From the NCBI RefSeq assembly GCF_000282655.1, contig NZ_AKIV01000021.1, positions 1 to 64,000 on the forward strand: a stretch of 64,000 nt of DNA. Reading direction: 5' to 3'. Below the pieces are notes generated by a model. It worked only from the letters and a program-made list of their open reading frames with translations, searched no databases and was not told where the DNA came from. Of the stretch, positions 1-8,887 are shown piece after piece (position 1 is the first letter of the stretch; the number at the start of each line of letters is the position of its first letter). A program made the position numbers and the translations under genes. The DNA comes from Polaromonas sp. CF318 (GTDB lineage: Bacteria > Pseudomonadota > Gammaproteobacteria > Burkholderiales > Burkholderiaceae_C).

Positions 1-2
1 AC

Positions 3-491
3 GTGGCGGCCGACGCAGCCGCCACCACCGAATGCGCGCAGGCACTGGCCAGGCTGCTTCCCCCCGGCACCCGCGTCAGCCATTCCCCGCTGCAACGATG
101 CGCACAACTGGCGCAAGCCCTGCACGAATTGCGGCCCGACCTGGCCTGCGCCAGCGACCCCCGGCTGCAGGAAATCGACTTCGGCGCCTGGGAAGGCCGC
201 GCCTGGCAAGACATCGCCCCGGCCGAACTGCAGTCCTGGACAGACGGCTTTGCCGACTACGCCGTGGGCGGCAGCGGCGAAAGCACAAGCCAGGTGATGG
301 CGCGCGTCGCCGCGGCCTTTGATGAACTGCAAGGCCGTTCCGACACGCTGTGGATCACGCACGCCGGTGTCGTACGCGCCGTGGAACTGATCGCACGCGG
401 CGTGCGTCAGATCGCCAGGGCCGACGAGTGGCCTCCAGGTGCGCCGGCGTACGGACAATGGTGCACACTCGAACTAAACACCCACTCCTGA
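3..491 (+). CDS. Histidine phosphatase family protein, 5'-truncated by the window edge
   Basis: C-terminal part of a phosphoglycerate-mutase-like (histidine phosphatase) enzyme, 162 residues visible. Seen: the SPLQRC segment that follows the first catalytic block, EIDFGAWEG in the middle, and THAGVVRAVE near the C-terminus with the second catalytic histidine. The N-terminal RHG motif that carries the phospho-histidine is missing, so the real start lies upstream of base 1 and the GTG at position 3 is only the first possible codon visible. The pattern resembles CobC/GpmB-type small phosphatases; alpha-ribazole phosphatase of cobalamin synthesis is possible, but no cobalamin gene is visible to support it. 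Confidence 0.8.
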   Translation: MAADAAATTECAQALARLLPPGTRVSHSPLQRCAQLAQALHELRPDLACASDPRLQEIDFGAWEGRAWQDIAPAELQSWTDGFADYAVGGSGESTSQVMARVAAAFDELQGRSDTLWITHAGVVRAVELIARGVRQIARADEWPPGAPAYGQWCTLELNTHS

Positions 492-512
492 AACCCAGAC
501 AAGGCACAAAAA

Positions 513-1481
513 ATGGCAGCAACCCTGGATGGTCAGCTCGTGGTGGCGATCTCGTCGCGCGCGCTGTTTGATTTTGAGGAAGAAAACCAGGTCTTTGAAA
601 GCGGCATGACGGCCGCGCCGCCGCCCGGCGTCAAAAAAGACGCGGCCTATATGAAGCTGCAGCTCGAACGCCTGGACGTGCCGGCCAAGCCCGGCGTGGC
701 CTTCTCGCTGGTCAAAAAGCTGCTGGCCTTCAACGACGCGCCCGAAAGCGCCGGCGAGGCCGCCAGCCCCGCGGCGCCCGCGCAGCGTGTGGAAGTCGTG
801 ATCCTCTCGCGCAACGACCCGGTCTCGGGCATGCGCGTGTTCCGCTCGGCCCAACACTACGGCCTCAAGATAGAGCGCGGCACCTTCAACCGCGGCGAAG
901 CGCCCTGGCGCTACCTCAAGCCGCTGCACGCCAACCTGTTTTTGTCGGCCCACCTGAGCGACGTGCGCGACGCGCTGGCCGCGGGCGTGCCGGCCGCGCA
1001 GGTCTACCCGCATTCGGTACGCGCCAGCGATGCCCATCCCAACGAAGTGCGCATCGCCTTTGACGGCGACGCGGTGCTGTTCTCGGACGAGGCCGAGCGT
1101 GTGTTTCAGGCCCAGGGCCTGTCCGCCTTCCAGCAGCACGAGCGCGACAAAGCCTCGCAGCCGCTGCTGGCCGGCCCCTTCAAGCCCCTGCTTGAAGCCC
1201 TGCACCGGTTGCAGCAGGTCGGCACCTCGCACATGCGCATACGCACGGCGCTGGTCACCGCACGCAGCGCCCCGGCGCACGAGCGCGCCATACGCACGCT
1301 GATGGACTGGAACATCGAGGTTGATGAGGCCATGTTCCTGGGCGGCCTGGCCAAGGGCGAGTTCCTGCGCGAATTCGAGCCCGACTTCTTTTTTGACGAC
1401 CAGACCGGCCACGTCCATTCCGCCGCCCAGCACGTGCCCTCGGGCCATGTGGCCAGCGGCGTATCCAACCAGCTTTCCTGA
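513..1481 (+). CDS. 5'-nucleotidase (cytosolic cN-I type)
   Basis: Predicted nucleoside 5'-monophosphate phosphatase of the cytosolic 5'-nucleotidase I family, 322 residues, close to the usual bacterial length. The N-terminus carries VVAISSRALFDFEEEN, the HAD-like first block. The middle has TARSAPAHERAIRTLMDW and the C-terminal part FFFDDQTGHV, a conserved acidic metal-site motif of this family. No signal peptide, so it should act on the cytoplasmic nucleotide pool. It starts 21 bases after the phosphatase gene and ends 26 bases before the ABC transporter gene, so it may be co-transcribed with both. The exact nucleotide preference cannot be read from sequence. Confidence 0.88.
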   Translation: MAATLDGQLVVAISSRALFDFEEENQVFESGMTAAPPPGVKKDAAYMKLQLERLDVPAKPGVAFSLVKKLLAFNDAPESAGEAASPAAPAQRVEVVILSRNDPVSGMRVFRSAQHYGLKIERGTFNRGEAPWRYLKPLHANLFLSAHLSDVRDALAAGVPAAQVYPHSVRASDAHPNEVRIAFDGDAVLFSDEAERVFQAQGLSAFQQHERDKASQPLLAGPFKPLLEALHRLQQVGTSHMRIRTALVTARSAPAHERAIRTLMDWNIEVDEAMFLGGLAKGEFLREFEPDFFFDDQTGHVHSAAQHVPSGHVASGVSNQLS

Positions 1482-1507
1482 ACTTCGAACAACAAAGAAC
1501 GCCCGCC

Positions 1508-3319
1508 ATGAACCAGACGCCCCCTTCCGGCCTGCTCGCCAAGTTCAGCGCTTTCAGACAATTCTGCGCGAGGGTCTGGGCGCTTTCAGCGCCCTACTTC
1601 CGGTCGGAAGAAAAATGGAAGGCGCGCGGCCTGCTGCTTGCCATCGTGCTGCTCAACCTGGGAACGGTTTACATGGCGGTGCAGTTCAATGACTGGTACC
1701 GCGTGTTTTACGACGCGCTTGAAAAACGCGACCAGACCGTCTTCTGGCAGCAGATGGGCCGGTTCAGCTACCTCGCCTTTGGGGCGATCATCATCGCCGT
1801 CTACAAGTTCTACCTGACCCAGTTGCTCCAGATGCGCTGGCGCGCCTGGATGACCCGCGACTACCTGCAACGCTGGCTGTCGCACCATGCCTTCTACAAG
1901 ATGGAACTGGCACGTTATTCCGCGGCCACCGACATCAACGCCAGCCCCGACAACCCGGACCAGCGCATCCAGGAAGACGTGCACTCTTTCACCACGTCCA
2001 CGATCTCATTGAGCATGGGCGTGCTCAACGCGGTCGTGACGCTGGTCAGTTTTGTCGGCATCCTCTGGACCTTGTCGGGTCCGCTTGGCTTCACCCTGGG
2101 TGGCAGCAGCTACGTCATCCCGGGTTACATGGTCTGGGCCGCGGTCGCCTATTGCCTGGTCGGTAGCGTGCTGGCGCACTACATCGGCAGGCCGCTGATC
2201 AAACTCAACTTCATGCAGCAGCGCTATGAGGCCAACCTCCGCCACCATCTAGTGCGGGTGCGCGAGTACAGCGAATCCATTGCGCTGGACCATGGTGAGG
2301 CCGTGGAGCGCGGCCAACTCGACGGGCGCTTCACGACAGTCCTTGCAAACTACCTGAACCTGATACGCGCCAACAAGAAACTCATCTGGTTCCAGAGCTT
2401 CTTCGGCCAGGCCGCCTTGATCTTTCCTTTCCTGGTCGCGGCGCCCCGCTTCTTCAGCGGTGCCATCCAGCTGGGCCAGCTGATCCAAATTTCCTCGGCC
2501 TTCGGCAAAGTGCAGGATTCCCTCAGCTGGTTTGTCGACAACTACGACACGCTCGCCAGCTGGCGCGCCACCACCGACCGCCTGACCAGTTTTGAGGACA
2601 GCATGATCGCGCAGACCCAAGACAATGAAGCGCTTGTCACCACTGCATCAACCGAGCTTGAGTCCACAGGCCTCAAATTGGCGCTGCCCACAGGCGCAGT
2701 GCTGCTGGCGCAGGCCTCGTTGAAAGCCCACACCGGCGACCACATCCTTCTGAAAGGCCCGTCAGGCAGCGGCAAATCCACTCTGTTCCGCGCCTTCGCC
2801 GGCATCTGGCCTTTTGCCAGCGGCAGCATCGCCAAACCCGGCAATGCGATGTTCATTCCGCAACGCCCCTATTTCCCCAATGGCTCGCTGCGCGATGCAC
2901 TGGCTTATCCGGAACCCGCCACAGCCTACAGCGATGACGCCCTCAGGCAGGCGCTGGAGGAGGCCCTGCTGCCCGACCTGGCGACAAGGCTTGACCAGGA
3001 AGACACCTGGAGCCAGAAGCTTTCGGGCGGTGAGCAGCAGCGCCTGGCGATCGCGCGCGTGCTGCTGAAAAAGCCCAAGTGGATCTTCGCCGATGAAGCC
3101 ACCAGCGCACTCGACGAAACCGCCGAAAAGACGCTGTACGAGCGTTTGCTCACGCTCGTGAAATCGTCGGGCGGCGCCATCATCTCCATTGCCCACCGGC
3201 CCAACGTTGCGGCCTTTCACGACAAACAATGGACGCTGCAAAAGCAGCCGCCCGGCTCAGCCGCCCTGTACAGCCTGACGGCCAGTCAGATCCCCGGAGG
3301 AAGCGCCGCGCATGCCTGA
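1508..3319 (+). CDS. ABC transporter fused permease/ATP-binding protein, SbmA/YddA-like
   Basis: Half-type exporter/importer of the SbmA-BacA/ABCD superfamily, 603 residues. The N-terminal half (about residues 20-370) has several hydrophobic membrane segments including LLLAIVLLNLGTVYMAV. The C-terminal half is a nucleotide-binding domain with Walker A GPSGSGKST (about residue 415), signature LSGGEQQRLAIARVLL, Walker B WIFADEATSALDE and switch histidine SIAHRP. The family works as homodimers in the inner membrane; relatives move peptides, cobalamin-like compounds or acyl-CoA, and the substrate here is unknown. Its last 8 bases overlap the start of the MFS gene, indicating translational coupling. 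Confidence 0.9.
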   Translation: MNQTPPSGLLAKFSAFRQFCARVWALSAPYFRSEEKWKARGLLLAIVLLNLGTVYMAVQFNDWYRVFYDALEKRDQTVFWQQMGRFSYLAFGAIIIAVYKFYLTQLLQMRWRAWMTRDYLQRWLSHHAFYKMELARYSAATDINASPDNPDQRIQEDVHSFTTSTISLSMGVLNAVVTLVSFVGILWTLSGPLGFTLGGSSYVIPGYMVWAAVAYCLVGSVLAHYIGRPLIKLNFMQQRYEANLRHHLVRVREYSESIALDHGEAVERGQLDGRFTTVLANYLNLIRANKKLIWFQSFFGQAALIFPFLVAAPRFFSGAIQLGQLIQISSAFGKVQDSLSWFVDNYDTLASWRATTDRLTSFEDSMIAQTQDNEALVTTASTELESTGLKLALPTGAVLLAQASLKAHTGDHILLKGPSGSGKSTLFRAFAGIWPFASGSIAKPGNAMFIPQRPYFPNGSLRDALAYPEPATAYSDDALRQALEEALLPDLATRLDQEDTWSQKLSGGEQQRLAIARVLLKKPKWIFADEATSALDETAEKTLYERLLTLVKSSGGAIISIAHRPNVAAFHDKQWTLQKQPPGSAALYSLTASQIPGGSAAHA

Positions 3320-4928
3320 AGAAATGTCCAGACCTCCCGCGCCGGAGCCCGCCGACCTCTCCGCCTGGGCGCCCATCAAGCGCCCGGTGTTCCGCATGCT
3401 GTGGAGCACCTGGCTGGTCGCCAACATCTGCATGTGGATGAACGACGTGGCGGCCGCCTGGATGATGACCTCCATGACCACCTCACCGATCTGGGTGGCG
3501 CTGGTGCAGTCGGCCTCCACCTTGCCGGTGTTCCTGCTGGGCCTGCCCAGCGGCGCGCTGGCCGACATCCTGGACAGGCGGCGCTACTTCATCATGACGC
3601 AGTTCTGGGTGGCCGTGGTGGCCACGCTGCTGTCCATCACCGTGATCTCGGGCGTGATGACGCCGCCGCTGCTGCTGGCCCTGACGTTTGCCAACGGCGT
3701 GGGCCTGGCGATGCGCTGGCCGGTATTCGCCGCCATCGTGCCCGAACTCGTGCCGCGCGTACAGCTGCCCGCCGCGCTGGCGCTCAACGGCGTGTCCATG
3801 AACGCCTCGCGCATCGTCGGCCCGCTGGTGGCCGGCGCGCTGATCGCCGGTGCCGGCACCGAATACGTTTTTGTGCTCAACGCCGTGCTGTCGGTGATCT
3901 CCGGCTTTGTCATCATGCGCTGGCGGCGCGACCATGCGCCCAGCCCGCTGGGGCGCGAGCGCCTGGTCAGCGCCATGCGCGTGGGCCTGCAGTTCGTCGG
4001 CCAGTCGGCGCGCCTGCGCTCGGTGCTGCTGCGCATCGCCATCTTCTTTTTCCACTCCACCGCCCTGCTGGCGCTGCTGCCGTTGGTGGCGCGCGGCCTG
4101 CACGGCGGCGACGCCGGCACCTTCACCCTGCTGCTGGCCTCCATGGGCGCGGGTGCCATCGTGGCCGCGCTCAACCTGCCGCGGCTGCGCCAGATGATGC
4201 CGCGCGACGTGCTGGTGATGCGTTCCACGATGCTGCAGTCAGTCTCCATGGCGGTCATGGCGTTTGCGCCCAATGCCTGGGTGGCGGTGCCGGCCATGGT
4301 GCTCAACGGCATGGCCTGGATCACTTGCGCGAATTCGCTCAGCGTATCGGCCCAGCTGGCCCTGCCCGACTGGGTGCGCGCCCGCGGCATGTCCATGTAC
4401 CAGATGGCCATCATGGGTGCCAGCGCCGCGGGCGCCGCGTTGTGGGGCCATGTGTCTACCCTGAGCAGCGTCTCCACCGGCCTGCTGGTTGCCGCCGCCA
4501 GCGGCACGGTGGTGATGCTGGTGGCGCAGCGCCTGGTGTCCGACCTCAGCATCGAGGAGGACATGACGCCCTCGCGCCAGTTCAAGGCACCCGTGGCCGA
4601 AGAGCCGCCCGGCGTGGGCAATGTGGTGGTGACGATTGAATACCTGATAGACCCGGCGCGCGCCGACGACTTCCGCGCGCTGATGCAGGAAAGCCGGCGC
4701 AGCCGTTTGCGCCAGGGCGCGCTCGAATGGGAACTGCTGCGCGACGTGAACAAGCCCGGCCGCTTTGTCGAGCAGATCGTCGACGAATCATGGACCGAAC
4801 ACCTGCGCCGCTTCGACCGTGTCACCGCGAGCGACGTGGTGCTGCGGGAGCGCAAGCTGGCGTTTCATATCGGCGAGGAGCCGCCGGTGGTATCACGCTG
4901 TGTCGTGGAAAGCCTTGTGCGGACTTAG
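3312..4928 (+). CDS. MFS transporter of the MFS_3 (EntS-like) family with C-terminal soluble domain
   Basis: Major facilitator exporter, 538 residues. Residues about 20-410 contain 10-12 hydrophobic helices, with the MFS loop signature visible as GALADILDRRRYF near residue 75. The last roughly 110 residues (from VVTIEYLIDP) form a soluble alpha/beta module similar to the antibiotic-biosynthesis-monooxygenase-like tail found in MFS_3 proteins. The family includes the enterobactin exporter EntS, but no siderophore gene is nearby, so the substrate is unknown. The gene overlaps the upstream ABC transporter by 8 bases, so the two are probably made together. Confidence 0.88.
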   Translation: MPEEMSRPPAPEPADLSAWAPIKRPVFRMLWSTWLVANICMWMNDVAAAWMMTSMTTSPIWVALVQSASTLPVFLLGLPSGALADILDRRRYFIMTQFWVAVVATLLSITVISGVMTPPLLLALTFANGVGLAMRWPVFAAIVPELVPRVQLPAALALNGVSMNASRIVGPLVAGALIAGAGTEYVFVLNAVLSVISGFVIMRWRRDHAPSPLGRERLVSAMRVGLQFVGQSARLRSVLLRIAIFFFHSTALLALLPLVARGLHGGDAGTFTLLLASMGAGAIVAALNLPRLRQMMPRDVLVMRSTMLQSVSMAVMAFAPNAWVAVPAMVLNGMAWITCANSLSVSAQLALPDWVRARGMSMYQMAIMGASAAGAALWGHVSTLSSVSTGLLVAAASGTVVMLVAQRLVSDLSIEEDMTPSRQFKAPVAEEPPGVGNVVVTIEYLIDPARADDFRALMQESRRSRLRQGALEWELLRDVNKPGRFVEQIVDESWTEHLRRFDRVTASDVVLRERKLAFHIGEEPPVVSRCVVESLVRT

Positions 4929-4938
4929 GCGGGCGTTA

Positions 4939-4963
4939 CTCCTTCCCCCAGAGGGGGAAGGAG
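4939..4963. other. Perfect 11-bp hairpin between convergent genes
   Basis: Arms CTCCTTCCCCC and GGGGGAAGGAG pair perfectly around a 3-base loop (AGA). It lies 10 bases after the MFS stop codon and 12 bases before the queC stop codon on the other strand, where a bidirectional terminator would sit. Neither strand shows the following run of T that an intrinsic terminator normally has, so it may stop ribosomes or stabilise 3' ends instead. Confidence 0.6.
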
Positions 4964-4975
4964 CAAGACTGCAGC

Positions 4976-5698
4976 TCAGCCTACTGCTGCGTAACGCTCA
5001 AAGCCACGCGCGCGCAACTCGCAGGCCGGGCAAGTCCCGCAACCATAACCCCAGGCATGCCGGTGCACACGGTCGCCCAGGTAGCAGGTGTGGGTGTGCT
5101 CGATGATCAGGTTCACCAGCGCTTCTCCGCCCTGCGGCTCACCCGACTTCTCGCCGACCTCGTGCGCCAGCCGCCAGGTGTCGGCCTTGTCTATCCACAT
5201 CAGCGGGGTTTCGATCAGGAAGCGTTTGTCCATGCCCAGCGAGAGCGCCAGCTGCATGGCTTTCATGGTGTCGTCGCGGCAATCCGGGTAGCCCGAAAAA
5301 TCGGTTTCGCAGACGCCGGTGACCAGCACCTGCAGGTCGCGCCGGTAGGCCAGCGCCGCCGCCAGCGTGAGGAAGAGCAGGTTGCGCCCCGGCACAAAGG
5401 TATTGGGCAGGCCCGAGCTTTCCATCTTGAAGGCCACGTCGCGGGTCAGCGAGGTGTCGCTGACCTGGCCCAGCACCGCCAGGTCCAGCAAATGGTCTTC
5501 GCCGAGCTTGTGGGCCCATTGCGGAAACTGCGCCTTGATTTCGCGCAGCACATTGAGGCGCGCCTCCAGCTCCACCTTGTGGCGCTGGCCGTAGTCAAAG
5601 GCCACGGTCTCCACGCGTTCGTATTTGGACAGCGCCAGGGCCAGGCAGGTGGTGGAATCCTGCCCGCCTGAGAATAAAACGAGTGCGGATGTATGCAT
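4976..5698 (-). CDS. queC: 7-cyano-7-deazaguanine (preQ0) synthase QueC
   Basis: ATP-dependent ligase converting 7-carboxy-7-deazaguanine to preQ0, a queuosine precursor for tRNA modification in the cytoplasm. 240 residues, normal length. Seen: PP-loop [18 protein letters not shown] at residues 6-23, the [11 protein letters not shown] motif, and the C-terminal zinc-binding cysteine cluster [16 protein letters not shown]. The gene starts 22 bases after the FAA-hydrolase-like gene on the same strand, so it may be read through from it. There is no room for a preQ1 riboswitch directly upstream, and no other que gene is in the window. Confidence 0.96.
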   Translation of the reverse strand: MHTSALVLFSGGQDSTTCLALALSKYERVETVAFDYGQRHKVELEARLNVLREIKAQFPQWAHKLGEDHLLDLAVLGQVSDTSLTRDVAFKMESSGLPNTFVPGRNLLFLTLAAALAYRRDLQVLVTGVCETDFSGYPDCRDDTMKAMQLALSLGMDKRFLIETPLMWIDKADTWRLAHEVGEKSGEPQGGEALVNLIIEHTHTCYLGDRVHRHAWGYGCGTCPACELRARGFERYAAVG

Positions 5699-5720
5699 GC
5701 CGATCGCCTCCTTCCTGTGC

Positions 5721-6899
5721 TTACAGCAGCTTTCGCTTCGCCAGGCTTTGCATCAGCGCCGAGATGCCGAAGGTCCAGGGCGCGGCCTTGTCGGAGGTGG
5801 TCACGCGGTTAACCAGGCTGCCCAGCTGCGGCGTGGCCACCGTCACCACGTCGCCCACCACGTGGGTAAAGCCCTGGCCGGGGCCGTGGCGGTCCTGCGT
5901 GGGTGCGAACATGGTGCCCAAAAAGAGCATGAAGCCGTCAGGGTACTGGTGGTTGGCGCCTATGGCCTGGGCCACCAGGTCCAACGGGTCGCGGCTGATC
6001 TTGCTGAGCGAGCTGCCGCCCTTCATCTCAAAACCCTCGGTGCCGGTGACCGTCATGTTCAGGTCGCTGCGGCGCACGTGGCTGATGTTGAATTTGTCGT
6101 CGAACAGGCGGATGAAAGGGCCTATGGCGCAGGAGGCGTTGTTGTCCTTGGCCTTGCCCAGCAGCAATGCGCTGCGGCCTTCGAAGTCGCGCAGATTGAC
6201 GTCGTTGCCCAGCGCCGCGCCCACCGTCTCGCCGCGCGAATTGACGGCCAGCACGATCTCGGGCTCGGGGTTGTTCCAGTGGCTGTGCGGGTGTATGCCC
6301 ACTTCGGCGCCGGTGCCCACCGCACTCAGCGGCTGGCTCTTGGTGAAGATTTCGGCGTCGGGGCCTATGCCCACTTCCAGGTACTGCGACCACACGCCCT
6401 GGGCGATCAGCACTTCCTTGAGTTTGTCCGCCTCGGGCGAGCCGGGCTTGATGCTGCTGAGGTTGTCGCCGATCACGCCGACCACGGCCTTGCGCACCGC
6501 CTCGGCCTTGCTGGCGTCGCCGCGCGCCTGCTCCTCGATCACACGCTCCAGCATGGAGGCCACAAAGGTCACGCCCGCCGCCTTGAGCGCCTGCAGGTCG
6601 CAGGGTGCCAGCAGCCAGGGCAGCGCGGGCTTGCGCGCATCGGCCGCGGAATTGGCCAGCACCTCGGCCGTGCCCGCCAGGCGCGGCAGCGAAGGCGCGG
6701 CAGCACGTACGGCCTTGGCCACATCAGGCAGTTCCAGCAACTGGCTGGCCGTCGGCGCCACGCTGGACAGGTCGAACACGCTGTCGGGTGTAGCCAGCAC
6801 GAGCACCGGCCCCGTGCCCTCCACCCATACGCGCCCGACCAGCAGGGCATCAGCGGCATCAACAGGCAGGACGGAAGCAAGGCTCAGGGAGTTTTTCAT
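5721..6899 (-). CDS. Fumarylacetoacetate hydrolase (FAA) family protein
   Basis: 392-residue protein of the FAA hydrolase superfamily, metal-dependent C-C bond hydrolases or decarboxylases acting on keto acids. Seen: the metal-site and fold signature [15 protein letters not shown] followed by [19 protein letters not shown], and [10 protein letters not shown], all in the C-terminal two thirds. I chose the ATG at 6899 (protein begins [10 protein letters not shown]); an open frame continues upstream but would overlap the divergent hydratase gene. Together with that hydratase it suggests a keto-acid or aromatic meta-cleavage side pathway; the substrate is not determined. Confidence 0.85.
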   Translation of the reverse strand: MKNSLSLASVLPVDAADALLVGRVWVEGTGPVLVLATPDSVFDLSSVAPTASQLLELPDVAKAVRAAAPSLPRLAGTAEVLANSAADARKPALPWLLAPCDLQALKAAGVTFVASMLERVIEEQARGDASKAEAVRKAVVGVIGDNLSSIKPGSPEADKLKEVLIAQGVWSQYLEVGIGPDAEIFTKSQPLSAVGTGAEVGIHPHSHWNNPEPEIVLAVNSRGETVGAALGNDVNLRDFEGRSALLLGKAKDNNASCAIGPFIRLFDDKFNISHVRRSDLNMTVTGTEGFEMKGGSSLSKISRDPLDLVAQAIGANHQYPDGFMLFLGTMFAPTQDRHGPGQGFTHVVGDVVTVATPQLGSLVNRVTTSDKAAPWTFGISALMQSLAKRKLL

Positions 6900-7047
6900 G
6901 GTGGTAATGAGAAGAAGTGTGCCCAAAAACCGGGCCGAAGCCGCCAATACTACAGGGACTGCAGGGAAAGGGCGGAGTGGCGCCGCCGCTACACTGAAAT
7001 GCCTGCGGCTCAGGCCGACCGCCTCCCAACTCCCTCCTCCCATCACC

Positions 7048-7821
7048 ATGCCCCTCACTCCCGAACAAATCACGCAAGCCGCCACGGAACTGACCGCCCG
7101 GCGCAACAGCGGCAAGCCCGGCCCTCGCCTGCCCGAAAACTGCCGCCCGCTGGAACTCGAGGACGCCTGGCAGGTGCAGCTTGCCGTCACCCGCAGCCTG
7201 GGCCAGGCGGTGGGCGGCTGGAAGGCCTCGCCACCCAGCCCCGGCAAACTCGTGGTCGCACCGATTTACCAGCCCGCCATCAGCCGTGCCACCGTGTGCA
7301 GCGTGGCGTTTCCGGCGGACAGGGACCTGGGCAGCGTGAAGGTCGAGCCCGAGCTGGCCTTTGTGCTGGCGAAGGATTTGCCCGCGCGCGAGCAGCCCTA
7401 CACCGAGGCAGACATCGACGCGGCCGTAGGCAGCGTACATGCGGCACTCGAGATCTGCGCAAGCCGCTATGCCGATCCGGCAGGCCTTCCTTTTCCCGAG
7501 ATGCTGGCCGACGGCCTGGTCAACAACGGTGTGTGGCTGGGGCCCGAACTGGCCGCGCCCGAGGCCGCGGCCTTTGAGCTGCACTGGCAGGCCGGCGATG
7601 AGCCCCGGCAAACCGCCCAGGCCCGGCACCCCAACGGCGACCCGCGCGCGCCGCTCTACTGGCTGGCGAATTTTTTGTGCGAGCGCGGCCTGGGCCTGAA
7701 GGCCGGCCAGGTCGTCATCACCGGTTCCTATGCCGGCGTGCTCACGGTGCCGGCCGGCCAGCCCCTGAAATTCGACTACGCGGGCCTGGCCCGTTTTGAG
7801 CTGGAATTCCGCAGGGGCTGA
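7048..7821 (+). CDS. 2-keto-4-pentenoate hydratase-like protein (MhpD family)
   Basis: 257 residues, the usual size of 2-oxopent-4-enoate hydratase/4-oxalocrotonate decarboxylase-like enzymes, which belong to the same FAA fold. Seen: GGWKAS near residue 52, KVEPELAFVLAKDLP around 100, the family ending GQVVITGSYAGVLTV and the glycine-rich segment leading to it. The ATG at 7048 is the first start in the intergenic region before the domain. It is divergent from the FAA-hydrolase gene with 148 bases between the starts, which must hold both promoters. The reaction is probably hydration of a 2-keto-4-enoate; the pathway is not given by neighbours. Confidence 0.85.
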   Translation: MPLTPEQITQAATELTARRNSGKPGPRLPENCRPLELEDAWQVQLAVTRSLGQAVGGWKASPPSPGKLVVAPIYQPAISRATVCSVAFPADRDLGSVKVEPELAFVLAKDLPAREQPYTEADIDAAVGSVHAALEICASRYADPAGLPFPEMLADGLVNNGVWLGPELAAPEAAAFELHWQAGDEPRQTAQARHPNGDPRAPLYWLANFLCERGLGLKAGQVVITGSYAGVLTVPAGQPLKFDYAGLARFELEFRRG

Positions 7822-7923
7822 GCGGCTTTCCCAAAGTGCTTGGTATATAGGGCAGGAAATGGCCGGCACCGACGCCGCGCCTTGCTAAGCTGGTGCTTTC
7901 CTTTTTATCCAGCGGAGACACTC

Positions 7924-8727
7924 ATGCAAGCCCTTCACCACCAGCAATTCCTGAAACTCCACCAGGCCGGCAACCTGCTGCTGTTGCCCAATGCCTGGGA
8001 TGCCGCCAGCGCGAAGATTTTTGAGGCATCCGGCGCCGGCGCCGTCGCGACCAGCAGCGCCTCGCTGGCCTGGGCCTGCGGTTATGCCGACGGCGGCGCG
8101 CTGCCGTCCGAGGAATTGCTGCACGCCGTCGGCAACATCGCGCGTGTCCTGAAAGTACCGCTCACGGTGGACATGGAAGACGGCTATAGCGCCGACCCGG
8201 CTGAAGTGGGCCGGCTGGCCGCCGAACTTGCGGGCAAAGGCGCCGTGGGCATCAACATCGAAGACGGCAGCGAGGCCCCCGCGCTGCTGGCGGGCAAGAT
8301 AGGCGCCATACGCGCCGCGCTCAAAGGCAAGCCGCTGTTCATCAACGCGCGCACCGACGTCTACCTGCGCCGGCTCAAGGTCGAAGGCAGCCCGGCCCAG
8401 GCCAGTGTTGAGCGTCTCAAGCTCTACCAGGCAGCCGGCGCCGACGGCGCTTTTGTGCCGGGCCTCACGGCCCTGCCCGAGGTGCAGGAGATCAGCGCGG
8501 CCGTCAGCATGCCGCTGAATGTGATGGCCATGCCCGGCCTGCCGGCGATTGCCGCGCTGCGGGCGGCCGGCGTGCGGCGCCTCAGCGCGGGCCCGGCCCC
8601 CTTCCAGGTGGCTTATGAACATGCCAAAACCAGCGTCGAGGCCTTGCTCAAACAAGACCTGTCGCCGCTGCTGGGCCCCAAGCTCGACTATTCGGCGATG
8701 AACGCCCTGCTGGCAACCGACCGCTGA
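7924..8727 (+). CDS. Isocitrate lyase/phosphoenolpyruvate mutase family protein
   Basis: 267-residue TIM-barrel enzyme of the PEP mutase/isocitrate lyase superfamily. Seen: LLLPNAWDAASAKIFEASGAGAVATSS at the N-terminus (family start motif), VDMEDGYS with the metal-binding acidic residues about residue 81, GINIEDGS, and LFINARTDVYLRRL. Members include 2-methylisocitrate lyase, oxaloacetate hydrolase and carboxyphosphonoenolpyruvate synthase; the short length and the MEDGYS variant put it in the widespread uncharacterised PEP_mutase group. GGAGA lies 6 bases before the ATG at 7924. It is followed by a clear intrinsic terminator. Confidence 0.9.
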   Translation: MQALHHQQFLKLHQAGNLLLLPNAWDAASAKIFEASGAGAVATSSASLAWACGYADGGALPSEELLHAVGNIARVLKVPLTVDMEDGYSADPAEVGRLAAELAGKGAVGINIEDGSEAPALLAGKIGAIRAALKGKPLFINARTDVYLRRLKVEGSPAQASVERLKLYQAAGADGAFVPGLTALPEVQEISAAVSMPLNVMAMPGLPAIAALRAAGVRRLSAGPAPFQVAYEHAKTSVEALLKQDLSPLLGPKLDYSAMNALLATDR

Positions 8728-8753
8728 TTCCAGGGCGCCGTCCCCGCCGCCGT

Positions 8754-8785
8754 CGCCTGAATCCCCCGGGGTTCAGGCGATTTTT
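8754..8785 (+). terminator. Intrinsic terminator after the PEP-mutase-like gene
   Basis: Inverted repeat CGCCTGAA ... TTCAGGCG enclosing a C5/G4 stretch, directly followed by ATTTTT. It starts 26 bases after the stop codon at 8727. This separates the gene from the ECF41 promoter downstream. Confidence 0.85.
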
Positions 8786-8812
8786 CATTGAAGGGGATTT
8801 TTTGGGGCCAGG

Positions 8813-8839
8813 CGTCACAAACGACGGGGCAGGATCGTC
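8813..8839 (+). promoter_or_regulatory. Predicted ECF41-type promoter for the AhpD-like/sigma factor operon
   Basis: CGTCACA at 8813-8819 and CGTC at 8836-8839 with exactly 16 bases between. The promoter published for ECF41 sigma factors has a TGTCACA -35 and a CGTC -10 about 16 bases apart, so this matches at all but one base. It lies 49 bases before the GTG start of the AhpD-like gene, whose neighbour encodes an ECF41 sigma factor. A TGTGACA sequence at 8847-8853 makes an imperfect inverted repeat with the -35 box. Confidence 0.75.
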
Positions 8840-8887
8840 AATACGGTGTGACACCCAACTTTTAGACTTTTTTGAAAGGAAACCACC

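Noticed and set aside
5699-5720. preQ1 riboswitch before queC
   Set aside because: Only 22 bases separate queC from the upstream gene on the same strand; too short and no aptamer-like sequence.
5683-7047. Plus-strand open frame upstream of the hydratase gene
   Set aside because: It only extends the hydratase frame back across the antisense FAA-family gene; the hydratase domain begins after the ATG at 7048.
8827-8853. A divergent ECF41 promoter on the minus strand using the exact TGTCACA at 8853-8847
   Set aside because: The nearest CGTC on that strand is 20 bases away, outside the known 16-18 range, and it would point at a terminator.
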